DNA of 64,000 nucleotides from Diphasiastrum complanatum (lineage: Eukaryota > Streptophyta > Lycopodiopsida > Lycopodiales > Lycopodiaceae), in contig CM055109.1 of assembly GCA_029204225.1 (NCBI GenBank), positions 17,415,590-17,479,589 on the forward strand. The letters are read 5' to 3'. Positions 13,723 to 23,452 of this stretch are shown in pieces. How positions within the stretch are numbered: the first letter of the stretch is position 1; the number at the start of each line of letters is the position of its first letter. A program made the position numbers and the translations under genes. The notes under the pieces are model-generated. The model was given only the letters and a program-made list of their open reading frames with translations, did no database searches and was not told where the DNA came from.

Positions 13723-14029
13723 TGGGTACTATTGTGTCGTTTTTGTGTTGGGTATGTGTTTCTGGTGTTTTTGGATTTTTTTGGGTTTTTGGTGTTTTTG
13801 AATTTTTTAGGGTGTTGAAGGAAGTGAACGTAGAGAATCATTATGAAAATTGCTTTCTAATGGTATGAGTTTTATTTTTTGAATTTTTTTTGGTGTTTAT
13901 GCCTTTTTTTTTTTCAGCCTCTAAGGCTTTGGGGAGATGGTGGTTGAGTCGATATGCCAATCAGAGATGTTGTTTGAAAGTTCTGTGGTCTGGCATGGAG
14001 TTGGTCGGTTGAGATGGTGAGGAATCCCG

Positions 14030-14800
14030 TCGATCAAGATTGGACCCAGAACTGTCGGTCGAGATCTGACGTAAACTCGTCGACCGACATCTGATCGAAA
14101 ATCCGTCAGTCGAGATCTAATGCGAACCCATCAGTCAAGATCTGACCAAACCTGTTGTTTGAGATCTGATCAAAAACCGTCGGTCGAGATCTGTCGTGGA
14201 CTCGTCGGTCGAAATCTATCGCGACCCGTCAATCGAGATCTGACGCGAACCCGTCGGTCGAGATCTGATCAAAAACCCATCGATCGAGATCTGACGCGAA
14301 CCCATCGGTCGAGATCTGACGCGAACTGGTCGGTCGAGATCTGATCGAAATCCCGTCGGTCGAGATCTGTCGCGAACTCGTCGGTCGAAATATGACGCGA
14401 ACCCATCGATCGAGATCTGATCGAAAACCCGTCAGTCGAGATCTGACGCGAACCTATTGGTCAAGATCTGATCAAAAACCTGTCGGTCGAGATCTAGAAA
14501 AAAGCATCGGTTGAGATTTGAAAAAAAGAGTTGGTTGAGATTTGAAAAAAGTTGTCGGTTGAGATTTGAAGGGAAGCGTCGGCTGAGATTTGAAGGAAAG
14601 CGTCGGTTGAGATATGAAGGAAAGCGTCGATTGAGATATGAAGGAAAGCGTCGGTTGGGATATGAAGGAAAGCGGCTGTTGAGATATGAAGGGAAGCGTC
14701 AGTTGAGATATGAAGGAAGGCGTTGGTTGAGATATGAAAGAAAGCATCAGTTGAGATATGAAGGAAAGCGTCAGTTGAGATATGAAAGAAATGGAGCGAG
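14030..14800 (-). repeat. Minisatellite in the leader, 24-25-bp units
   Basis: Two adjoining arrays. At about 14030-14490 the unit is close to GATCTGACGCGAACCCGTCGG plus TCGA (25 bp). At about 14500-14790 it is close to GATATGAAGGAAAGCGTCGG plus TTGA (24 bp). By eye there are about 30 units in all. They lie between the PBS and gag of the gag-only element. The ORFs through them (91 and 100 codons) simply translate the repeat. Confidence 0.9.
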
Positions 14801-15104
14801 ACGGGACGGCTAAAGGAGTGTAGTTGATGGGTGTGGGCTCTGGTTTTGCAGTTTGATACTAAATCAAATCTGATCGCTTGTGTTTGCAGTTGTTGTGGCT
14901 TGTTGGTTGGTTTGCAGATTCAGATGCAAGCAAGTTGGTTTTCAGACGGATTTGCAAACAAGTCTATTTGTCTGCAATTGTTGTTTCTTGCAGGTCGTTT
15001 TGCAAATAGGGTAGTTCGTTTGCAAGGTAGACTGCAGATCAGAACTATTATGGATTTGTTCAAGAACACTGTTGCAACAGGTGTGGGTTTATGAGGTGTG
15101 GAGT

Positions 15105-15123
15105 TCAAGCAGCAACGGTGCCA
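15105..15123 (-). other. Primer-binding site, Asp-tRNA-like
   Basis: On the minus strand, two bases after the LTR end, the sequence TGGCACCGTTGCTGCTTGA resembles the TGGCGCCGTTGCCGGGGA PBS used by many plant gypsy elements. The first 12 or so bases match well and the tail has diverged. Confidence 0.7.
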
Positions 15124-15125
15124 AA

Positions 15126-16053
15126 TGTTGACATCTTCGGAGCCTATAGAATCTGTTAACTAGTTTTTCTTTGTTTCTTTCTTCTTTTGCCTATCAGCAG
15201 AGACTATGGGCACTTCTTGAGATTACCTTTCTTGTTTTAAGGCCCAAATTAGGCAGAAGGGGCAGATAATCATTGTAGTATTGTTTTGCCTGTCAGAGGA
15301 CATCCGGAAGAGTCACTCTTGAACTGAATGCACATGCATAATCAACCAAAATGCAAGCCAATGCGTTTAACAAATGATCTACGTTACTGCTCAGTTGAAC
15401 AACGATGGATTTCTACTTCTACTTTGCTTAAAAATGAACTAAAATCAGATCCTACACTACTTTACTTGCATAAATTGACAAGACAAGAAACAAAAACTAA
15501 TCTACAGCATTTTAGAAGTCCAAGAATCAAGAAACCAACCAGTCTTTTGATTCTTGGACATCCCAAGAACATCAAGAACTAGAATGTTAGAGAATATGCA
15601 AGATTTATGCCACATTTCTATCCTATTTAGTTTACTTGAATGCTGGCTCCTACATTAATCCACAAGAAAACATGAAATCTAAACCACAACTAGGAAAGCA
15701 AGAAAACTAATCCACTCTAAATCCACAACCACACACAATATGAATGGAAGGGCATGATCATAGGGGCATCACTCAAGAAAACCATCATGATCAAGGAGCT
15801 CAATGGATGCATCTAACTCATGGAGGCTCCTCTCATTTCAGCATGGAGTTGATACAATACACAAAAAGCTCCTCTTCACAAAGAGGGAGTCTCTTAAATA
15901 AGCAAGAGAGCTCCTTAGGTGGCATCCTAGTGGAATTTTCACATTTCACAAATTACAAGTGGAATAATGCTCTCCACTAGAGGCCACCATCAAAAGGTGG
16001 CTCACTCTACTTTCTTTAAGGAGGGTCTACTTGCATTTATTATATTTGCCTAG
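15126..16053 (-). repeat. 5' LTR of the gag-only element
   Basis: This is the second copy of the LTR at 10795-11717. Its inner end (TGTTGACATC on the plus strand) sits next to the PBS, which fixes it as the upstream LTR of a minus-strand element. Confidence 0.85.
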
Positions 16054-16526
16054 AAATACTAGTTCCTAAATGGTCATTCGTTCATTTTCTTCTAGTTGTA
16101 GGTATTTAGTGGAGAAGATCTTCAATTGAGAGCCCTAACAATTTTCTTGCTGGATTGGTTGGATTGATCATGTTTTTTAATTGATTTTCTTGACATTCTA
16201 GACAATTATCACACCTCAATGGGAGAAAAATAAGTCTTTCCTGTTTTCTTGGAAAATAACTCTTTCTGACATCAAACTATTTTGTAAGGTGCAACATGAG
16301 AAAAGAGCCTATGGTCAACTTTCTTGTGAAAAGAGCTCCAATGGAATGCTCAAGTATATGCTTGGAATGTCTTGTAGATAGATGGTGTTGGAGTGCTTGA
16401 TCGCAAGAAAGAAGCATGAAAAGAAGTTGGAATTCCTTCATCAATTGGGTCATTTGGAGTTCAGTTTCTTCTAGTTGTAGGTATTTAGTGGAGAAGATCT
16501 TCAATTGAGAGCCTCAACAACTTTCA
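16054..16526. other. Duplicated flank between two retroelements
   Basis: A block of about 65 bp containing TTCTTCTAGTTGTAGGTATT and AGAAGATCTTCAATTGAGAG occurs at about 16088-16150 and again at about 16458-16522, immediately before the copia LTR. The roughly 300 bases between hold only a shadow ORF. No gene is supported. Confidence 0.55.
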
Positions 16527-17229
16527 TGTTGGATTTATCTCCTCTTCTCTCCTAAATCCCATGTTAATATATTTCCATTCACATTGCTGCATTTTTACTC
16601 GCATTGTCGCACAGTCTATAGAAATACACGAAAAGTCGAGACAATCTTTTTGCAAAATGACTAAAGCCATTTCTTGATAGCCAAATGTCGGTTTTCATGC
16701 TCTCTCCTGTACTGTGCAAATAGAATTGACAATGAAAGCAGCCACCCATGATCTCTAACAGACAACATAACGGCTCCATGCTTTTTCATCTACACAAATC
16801 TAAAATTGTATATAGATCATTGTAATCTATAATCCATGTAATCCAACGAGACTGACATTGTAGATGCTTTCATGCATCAATTCTTTCTTCAGACGGATTA
16901 TCAATAATAAGCTCATAGCTTTTACAGTTTGTAGTAAAGCTTTGTGAGCACGTGGTTTCGTCTGCAATTGTCTTGTGCTCACCTGCATCACTGACTTGTA
17001 TTTCGTTACATTCAATCTAAATAAATTAATGTCTGGTTCTACATTCAGATTTTGTCAGTATTGCAGTGTTTTCCGCTTTTTGTTTGACCTTCTGATTGAC
17101 TTGTTTGATTGTTGCTCATCGCTTTCTCACACAACCGCGCAACTCAAATTTTATTCTTGTGTTTGTCTACTGTGACCAATAGTGCACGCATTGAGGGAAT
17201 TTCTCTTTCTCCATGGTGATTCCTTAGCA
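16527..17229 (+). mobile_element. Complete copia LTR (703 bp)
   Basis: It begins TGTTGGATTTATCTCC and ends CCTTAGCA, directly followed by TGGTATCAGAGTGG, a canonical iMet PBS. It is homologous to the fragment at 9903-10794 and shares its first 16 or so bases, with one small indel, with the LTR starts at 18076 and 51080. No 3' partner was found. The internal region is interrupted at about 17279 by an inverted copia fragment. Confidence 0.8.
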
Positions 17230-17243
17230 TGGTATCAGAGTGG
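17230..17243 (+). other. Copia primer-binding site (iMet tRNA)
   Basis: TGGTATCAGAGTGG follows the LTR end with no spacer. Confidence 0.85.
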
Positions 17244-17278
17244 TGTTTACCATTCTCTGATTCTTTAGAGCATTGATA

Positions 17279-17599
17279 TCAGAATTCATCTGATTTCTGT
17301 TTTATGCCTCCAAAAATTATCCGGTTCATCCATCTTGCCAAAGCCCCTAACGCTTGTGGCTGGCACGATGCAGAAATTGTAGACTGCATCTGGTCCTTGC
17401 CCTTCAAATCAATAAACTGATCTTCAATAAAAGTCACGTCCCTATTAGTAAAACCTTTACAAGTCTCTATATTGTACAATCTATACATTCCATCAAAAGT
17501 ACAATAGCCAACAAAAATAGTTTTGAATGAACACTCATTTAATTTCTTTCTGTTCCTTTGAAACAACATGTTGCCAGAACGATTTGGGCAACAAAACAT
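17279..17599 (-). pseudogene. Copia pol fragment, region after the integrase core
   Basis: The minus frame reads KLNECSFKTIFVGYCTFDG, then MYRLYNIETCKGFTNRDVTF, the conserved 'FVGY..K.YR.Y....K....RDV.F' block that follows the integrase core in copia polyproteins. It is 106 codons, open, but lacks both neighbouring domains. Its orientation is opposite to the LTR and PBS just upstream, so it is a separate insertion or an inversion. Confidence 0.8.
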
Positions 17600-18075
17600 G
17601 AGTTATCATGCATTTGCAGACTCGACTAAGGTCATGTTCTTCCTGTCAATTTCCAGACAAAAGGACAATCATGATAGTACAAAACAATCATTAAGAGTAT
17701 TGATTGCTAAATCCAATGATCTATCAAGTTTAATGTGTTAGATCTTGATTTAGATGCATCACACTATGATTTTATCAAGAGCAATGGATCAGATGATTAA
17801 AAACTATGAAGAGCGGTCTCACATGTGTGGAGGACAGTACTAGTACGGAATGTAAACAGAGAGTGAAGTACATTTGCATACAAAAGCATTCCAATAATAA
17901 AAACTCAAGACAAATGTAAGAATTACAAGCAAAGCTAGAAATTGCCAATGTCACATCAACTTCTCATTGATTTGGTTGATCCCTTTATAGATCAAGTACA
18001 TCCACGAGCTGAGTACTGTCTAGCAAGCCTTCACACGTGTGAAGAGTGCCTAGTCATCCAGATCCACCAATGGGA
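17600..18075. other. No feature recognised
   Basis: AT-rich sequence without a supported ORF. It ends at the TG of an LTR fragment. Confidence 0.4.
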
Positions 18076-18455
18076 TGTTGGATTATTCTCCTTCTTACTA
18101 ATCGAATAATCGATTATAATCTTTATCCATTGTTTATCCAGTTCTACGGATTTTTTTGTGTCTTTACATAGTCTGCAGTTTTACAAGTGTTTTTACATAG
18201 TCTGTAGAATTACACAGAGTGTCACCATAGTGTTGCATTTTTCGCCTATCAGGATTTGTGAGCAAATATGCAGAGTCGCATTTTTCGCTTTCTCCAAAGT
18301 GCCTCAAATGCTAAGGAAATGACTCTAGCAATGTGTGGGACAACCCTAAATAAGTTTTTAAGGCATTGTTGGGTTTTTCGCAAAATCTCGACACTGTTGT
18401 CTTTTTGCGATAGTGTCACCTGTGGTTATTTTAGTTCATTTCTGTCAAAGTGAAT
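18076..18455 (+). mobile_element. Copia LTR fragment
   Basis: It begins TGTTGGATTATTCTCC, identical over its first 20 bases to the 3' LTR at 51080, and keeps the AGTCTGCAGTTTTACAAG-type segments. The right end is uncertain. Confidence 0.65.
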
Positions 18456-18709
18456 CATTATGGACATCAACACAGCTAATGAACTTTGGTGGGGCCCAAG
18501 CATACTCAAATGTCACCCTTAAGGAACATGCAAAAGGCAGGTGGGGCGTAGGTGTCAGTTAAAGTTAACAGAGTCTCAATTACATAGGCAATACTTAAGT
18601 GCTGCTAATGGGTTGGTGGGAATAGGCCCTAATTTTCTGAGCTTACTATGAAATTCTTTATGATCTCAAGTGTGGATATTAGTAAGCATTATTGCATGTT
18701 AACATTAGC

Positions 18710-19070
18710 CTTATAAAATTGTAGGTTTAGACTAATTGATGAGGACAAGGTCACCCTCCGAGGGCGTTCCATAGCAAAAGGCCTCGGTCGAGGCTAACCT
18801 TATTTTTATAAAATTGTGGGTTTAGAATAATTAAGGGGGGAGGGCGGGGAGGTCATTGTCCGAGGCCATTCCGTCGGGGAAAAGGGGGGGGGGGGGGTCA
18901 CCGTCCAAGGCCATTCTACAAAAAATCTTTCCATGGCGGAACGGCCAGGACTTTTTCCAACGTGAAAACTTTTTTTGCCATAAAATTTTTTTACTTGCAC
19001 CTTCAAAATCCTAAAATTGCAAGTACAAAATTTTGAAAAAAGAAGGGAGGAGCACAATTTTCACACAAGG
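18710..19070 (-). repeat. Dispersed repeat with poly-G/poly-C tract
   Basis: Read on the minus strand, it matches 35515-35770 in order: TTGTGCTCC with a T-rich tract, then GGTGCA followed by AAAAAAATTTTATG, then GC-rich GGCCATTCC-type text, then a run of C (G14 on the plus strand at 18884-18897). The block from TTATAAAATTGT to GGCGTTCC at 18711 recurs diverged at about 18806. It codes for nothing I recognise and is probably a small non-autonomous element. Confidence 0.5.
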
Positions 19071-19373
19071 AGACACCTGTCTTTCCATTGTAAAATAGGA
19101 AGTTTTGATTTTACAAGCCACACAATGGACCAAGAGAGGGTGTGAAAACCAAGCAACTTTTGAAGAAGGCACATGAAAGGCATCGTGAAGTTGTATGAAG
19201 ACCAACCAAGAAGGCCATGCCCACCACATGCAATTTCAAGGGGAGCAAGGGTAGCCATCTTTCCTTACTTGTTGCGGAAAAGTGATGTGATGCATCACTA
19301 TCATGCCTGAAGATTGATTGTTTGCCATTTTTCATATCAGTTGGCTCACTTCTCTTTGGAGATGTAAGCTTTT

Positions 19374-19670
19374 TTACAAGTAGAGGTGAGGAAGTCCTCC
19401 AAATCCAAGGTAGAGCCTCCAAAAGCAACCTACAAGCTCTAAGGCTAGGATGCCTCCACCTCCAAGTAAGGATCTGCAAGCCTCCAAGGATCTCTCCTCC
19501 ACTTGTGTCCCTACTCTTAAACACAAAGATTGATAACAAGCTGGCCTCAAGTATTCACCACCCAACCATAGCTAGATACAAGCTCCAAGCAAGACCTATC
19601 TAGCACACCCTTGCTAGCCATAAACAAATCACAAGCATACCACAACAGACTATAGCATACTCAAGATGCC
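19374..19670 (-). mobile_element. Inverted LTR fragment, copy of the 8.8-9.09 kb LTR end
   Basis: On the minus strand this reads the last 300 bases or so of the LTR at 8056-9090 (ATCTTGAGTATGCTATAGTC through CACCTCTACTTGTAAAA) with one internal deletion. No PBS follows. The ORFs here mirror those at 8832-9148 and are not genes. Confidence 0.75.
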
Positions 19671-19829
19671 TTAAATTGCTTCAACTGCTCCTCCAATTTT
19701 CGAATTCGTTGATGATCTTCGGGATTTGTACATTCCACTATGTCTTTCTGGTGGCTTTTTACTCTTTACTAGTCTTGGGTTGATCATCATCTGAACTCAT
19801 AGACTCTTCCTCCTCTACTTTCTTAAAAA

Positions 19830-20400
19830 TAGCAGTCGAAGACATGCAAATCAGCCATGTGTCTGAAGCTCAGACATTCAAGAAAGTCTGGGACATCTTG
19901 AGCACATTATACGAAGTGCAAAATATAGCTTCCAAGCTACATCTCAGGAAGAAATTTTACTCCCTCAAGATGGCAAATGGTAACTCCATGGAGAATCACA
20001 TCAACTAGTCACAAGAACCTGCTAAAGCAAATGGTTGTTGTCGGATCAATCATTGACGATCAAGATGCAGTAATGACACTGATTTATAGCCTACCAAGCT
20101 CATGCGACAGTTGGGTGATGATCACCACGACACACCCTGAACTGGCTCTTTCAAGAGTCATCTCAATGTTGTTGCAGGGAGACATTCGAAGGAAGAAGCC
20201 TCTAGTTCCTCGACTGTCGCCTCTCATGCCTTATACACCAACAAAGGCTTGACAAAGTAGAAGAAGAAAGGCCCGAAGTCATCGAAGAAAGATCAGAAGT
20301 CGACACATCGTCAAGGGCAGTCGAATCAACCCAAAAAGAAGAAGCTACTACAAGCATCCCAACCATGAGATCCAAGATTGTCAAATACTACAAGCCAAGA
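19830..20400 (+). pseudogene. Copia Gag remnant (UBN2 type)
   Basis: A plus frame near 19840 reads the helix-rich SEAQTFKKVWDILSTLYE and LRKKFYSLKMANGNSMENHI of plant copia Gag. A frameshift leads to DAVMTLIYSLPSSCDSWVMI (19977-20252). A zinc knuckle survives near 20345 as YYKHPNHEIQDC, with the first Cys pair lost. Several stops and frame changes make it non-functional. It runs into the pol that follows. Confidence 0.75.
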
Positions 20401-21765
20401 ACAGCAGCAAGAGACATCGACTTTTACTCAAGCTATGGTAAGCACTGTTGATAGTCTAAGTGACCTTTGGCATCAAAGGTTTGGTCATATTAGTGCTCAA
20501 AGCTTGAAAATCCTTAAAAGAGGTAATCTAGTTGTTGGATTGTCTGATATCTCTTTTGAAGGAAAAATTTGTGAGGGTTGCATTTTGGGAAAATGACATA
20601 GAGAGAGATTTCCCAAAGATGGAGCAAGAAGAGCCAATGGCATTCTTGATTTTGTTCATAGTGATCTGTGTGGACCAATGCAAACTAGGTCCATTAGTGG
20701 TTGTTACTATTTCATCACATTCATTGATGACTACAGTAGACATATCTGGATTTATTTTAAGCAAGAGATCTGATGCTTTTGCCAAGTTTAGAATGTTCAA
20801 GGCTCTAGTTGAAAAACAAACAGGTTGTTATATTAAGACTCTCAGATCAGATGGTGGCGATGAGTATTTTTCAACAGAGTTTATAAATTTTTGCAAGGAT
20901 CAAGGGATCGAGACAAACTACTACACCCTATTCACTACAACAGAATGGAGTTGCAGAACAGAAGAACAGATCCATTTTGGAGATGTCTAGGGCAATGCTT
21001 AAGAGCAAGGGTTTGCCAAATACTTTTTGGGTAGAAGCATGCAACACGGCTACTCATATCTTGAATCAGTGTCCTACAAAGTTCGTGGAGGTTAAGAAAC
21101 CTTACGAAGATTTTATTGGAAAGAAACTTGTTTCTCATTTACGAGTATTTGGTTGTGATGCTTACGCTCATGTGCCTGATGATAAACGAAAGAAGCTAGA
21201 TGCAAAAGCTGTTAAGCGTATTTTCCTTGGATATGATGAAAGAGCCAAGGCATACAGGATGTATGACACAGATGCACAAAAGATCATGATTTCCGGAGAT
21301 GATACTTTTGATGAGATGGGTCAAAATGACCAAATAAAACTGACAATTGATTCCTTTGATGATAAAGCCAAAGTACAGGTGAAGAAAGAAGTTGGTGTCG
21401 ATATGGAAGAGCCAATGGAAAAAGACAAGGTTAATAATGAGACTCCTAGGAGAGTGCCTAAGTGGTACTTGTCAGTAACAGGTGATGCTAATAAGGGAGA
21501 TACTCCCGAATCAAGTGAGCAGGGAGAGCTTAGGAGATCAAGCAGAAATCGAAAACCTCCAGCTCGACTAGAGATGAATCTAGCCCTAATGGGATCCATG
21601 TTAACGGCTCAAGAACCTAAAACTTTCAATGAAGCAAAGGAGAAACAGAAATGGAGGCTATATCAAAGAACAAAATGTGGGACTTGGTTGAGCTACCTGA
21701 TGGTAAGACGCCTATCACATGTAAGTGGATCTACAAGACGAAGTATGGAATGGATGGGCAACTGA
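20378..21765 (+). pseudogene. Copia pre-integrase and integrase
   Basis: In order: the pre-integrase block ([28 protein letters not shown]); the integrase core with [10 protein letters not shown] (first Asp) and [16 protein letters not shown] (second Asp), split by frameshifts; then [20 protein letters not shown] with the catalytic Glu. The open segment 20977-21765 continues with FWVEACNTATHILNQCPTK, HLRVFGCDAYAHVP and IFLGYDERAKAYRMYD, and ends in an acidic/basic linker (RRSSRNRKPPARLE). At least three frame disruptions are present. Confidence 0.88.
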
Positions 21766-22345
21766 ACAAGTACAAGGCACGACTAGTTGCAAGAATTTTT
21801 GAGCAGCAGGAAGGTATAGACTTTGAGTAGACCTTCGCACCTGTAGCCAAAATTGTAACTATTTGCTCTATCGTTGCAATTTCGGCTTTCTATGGTTTGA
21901 AAATCCAGCAAATGGACGTCAAAACTGCTTTTCTTAATGGAGTGTTGGATGAAGAGGTATATTTAGAGCAACCTCAAGGGTTTGTTGAGCCAATGAGAGA
22001 TCATTTGGTTTGTAAACTCAACAAAGCCATATATGGATTGGAGCAAGCACCACGAGCATGGTACTCTTGCATTGATGAACACTTCAAGCGAAGGGGAATG
22101 GTAAAGAGTGATGCTAATCCTAATCTTTACATTCTTAGACAAAACTCAGATATAGTGTTCATTGTCCTCTATGTCGATGATTTGGTTATTACAAGAAGTA
22201 ATATGGGCTTAATTGATGAAATCAAATCATACCTTTCCAATACCTTTGACATGAGTGATTTAGGGTTCATGCATTATTGTCTTGGTATTAGAGTTTGGCA
22301 AAAGGAGGACAGTGTGCAAGTATGCACGAGATCTATTGTATAAGC
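21640..22345 (+). pseudogene. Copia reverse transcriptase
   Basis: After frame changes at 21650-21890 (TCKWIYKTKYGMDGQLNKYK in a shifted frame) the ORF 21897-22343 reads QQMDVKTAFLNGVLDEEVYL, KAIYGLEQAPRAWY and the catalytic FIVLYVDDLVI, then DMSDLGFMHYCLGI. This is the RVT_2-type RT that copies element RNA. It stops at 22343, and the RNase H is picked up at 22453. Confidence 0.9.
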
Positions 22346-22452
22346 TCAATATGCAGGATTGCAATTCACTAAGTACTCCAATGGGGGCCAATACCAAACT
22401 TTATGCATTTGATGAAGCCTAGAAAGTTGATGCATACTTGTATAGGTAGTTA

Positions 22453-22760
22453 ATGGGCAATTTAATCTATATGACACACACACGTCCCTACATTGCTTAT
22501 GTTGTTGGTGTGGTAAGTCAATTTATGCAAGAACCTAGTCAGACTCACTGGAAAGCTGCACGTATTTTGAGATATGTTCGAGGCACGTTAAATTTTGGCT
22601 TGAAATATGATCAGTCTGAAGCCCTAATGTTGGTAGGTTATACAGATGCTGATTGGGTAGGAAATATTGATGATAGACGATCTACCAGTGGTCATACATT
22701 TAGCTATGGTACAGTTGCTATTTCTTGGAGCAGCAAGAAGCAACCTACAATAGCCTTATC
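22453..22760 (+). pseudogene. Copia RNase H, truncated at its 3' end
   Basis: The frame reads MGNLIYMTHTRPYIAYVVGV, KAARILRYVRGTLNFGLKY, LVGYTDADWVGNIDDRRSTS and TISWSS-like text up to KKQPTIALSC. The usual STxEAEYxA motif (catalytic Glu) should follow but is absent. Unrelated sequence starts near 22760, so neither the last RNase H residues nor a 3' LTR is present. Confidence 0.85.
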
Positions 22761-23452
22761 ATGTGGATATCTGACTGTGTTTTCCATTCTTGTAGTGATA
22801 GCGCTATTGTTATTTGTTGATCACCAGTGCTATCCTCATGATCTTCAAGGAAAGTTATGTCCGTGAGCTCTTGTGGTGGCTGTTCCTGAGTGTCAGCTAC
22901 TTTTGGGAGTACGGGAGGTGCATCTTCTGCTAAAATCCTGCTATCTATGGCTAGACGTGGTTCTCTAGGCAATAAACTAGCCTGATTAAATGAAATTTCT
23001 ATAGCCAGGTCTAGTTCTACATATGAGAATCCTCCTAGGTCTAGTTATGGTCCTTCGGACTCTAGCTGAGATTCGATCAAGAGGTCTTCTAATATGACAT
23101 GCTTGTCTTCAGAGTCCATGTCTAGACCTGTCGATGTAAGGTCTTCTCTTCCATACTCTTCCTGATCAAGGGCCTCTAAAAATGCGTCAATGGCACTAGT
23201 AAGTCCTTCTTCGGTCATTACCTCTAGTGTATCCATCGATATATCAGGCTCACAGAGCATTTTTGTCCCCTCTAATTCTAGAGGAGGCATTTCATCCTCA
23301 CCTACCAAGTAGATGCTTGTGCCTAGGGAAAGTCCCAAATTGTCTCTCGCCATATCTACTTTCTCATTAGGTGCGACTATGGTCAAAAGTCCACAAAAAA
23401 GTTTCTCAATCCACGAGAAATATTTCATTGTTATCATACCAAAATTCTCCAT
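22761..23452 (-). CDS. Unrecognised acidic ORF pair
   Basis: Two minus frames, 23452-23045 (135 codons) and 22972-22745 (75 codons), are rich in Glu, Asp and Leu and use no known motif (for example EGLTSAIDAFLEALDQEEY and LAEDAPPVLPKVADTQEQPP). They are in different frames, so one frameshift would be needed for a single protein of about 230 residues. The break from the copia RNase H at 22760 shows this is a different unit. It may be a linker or accessory region of another retroelement; I cannot assign a function. Confidence 0.3.

Larger units (their letters stand above)
10795..16053 (-). mobile_element. Gag-only LTR retrotransposon (TR-GAG-like)
   Basis: Two direct repeats of about 920 bp (10795-11717 and 15126-16053) flank about 3.4 kb that holds a PBS, a minisatellite leader and a single gag frame, all on the minus strand. 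No protease, RT, RNase H or integrase motif was found between the LTRs. The layout matches the non-autonomous class described as TR-GAG elements, which would need enzymes from a related gypsy element. Its Gag is recognisably related to the gypsy Gags at 30.0 and 56.8 kb, so that family is a candidate helper. The outer right boundary is uncertain because I cannot place a clean terminal CA. Confidence 0.8.

Noticed and set aside
14120-14813. Repeat proteins of 74-100 residues, or a CRISPR-like array
   Set aside because: The 24-25-bp units are directly adjacent with no unique spacers, the setting is a plant retroelement leader, and each ORF just follows the repeat.
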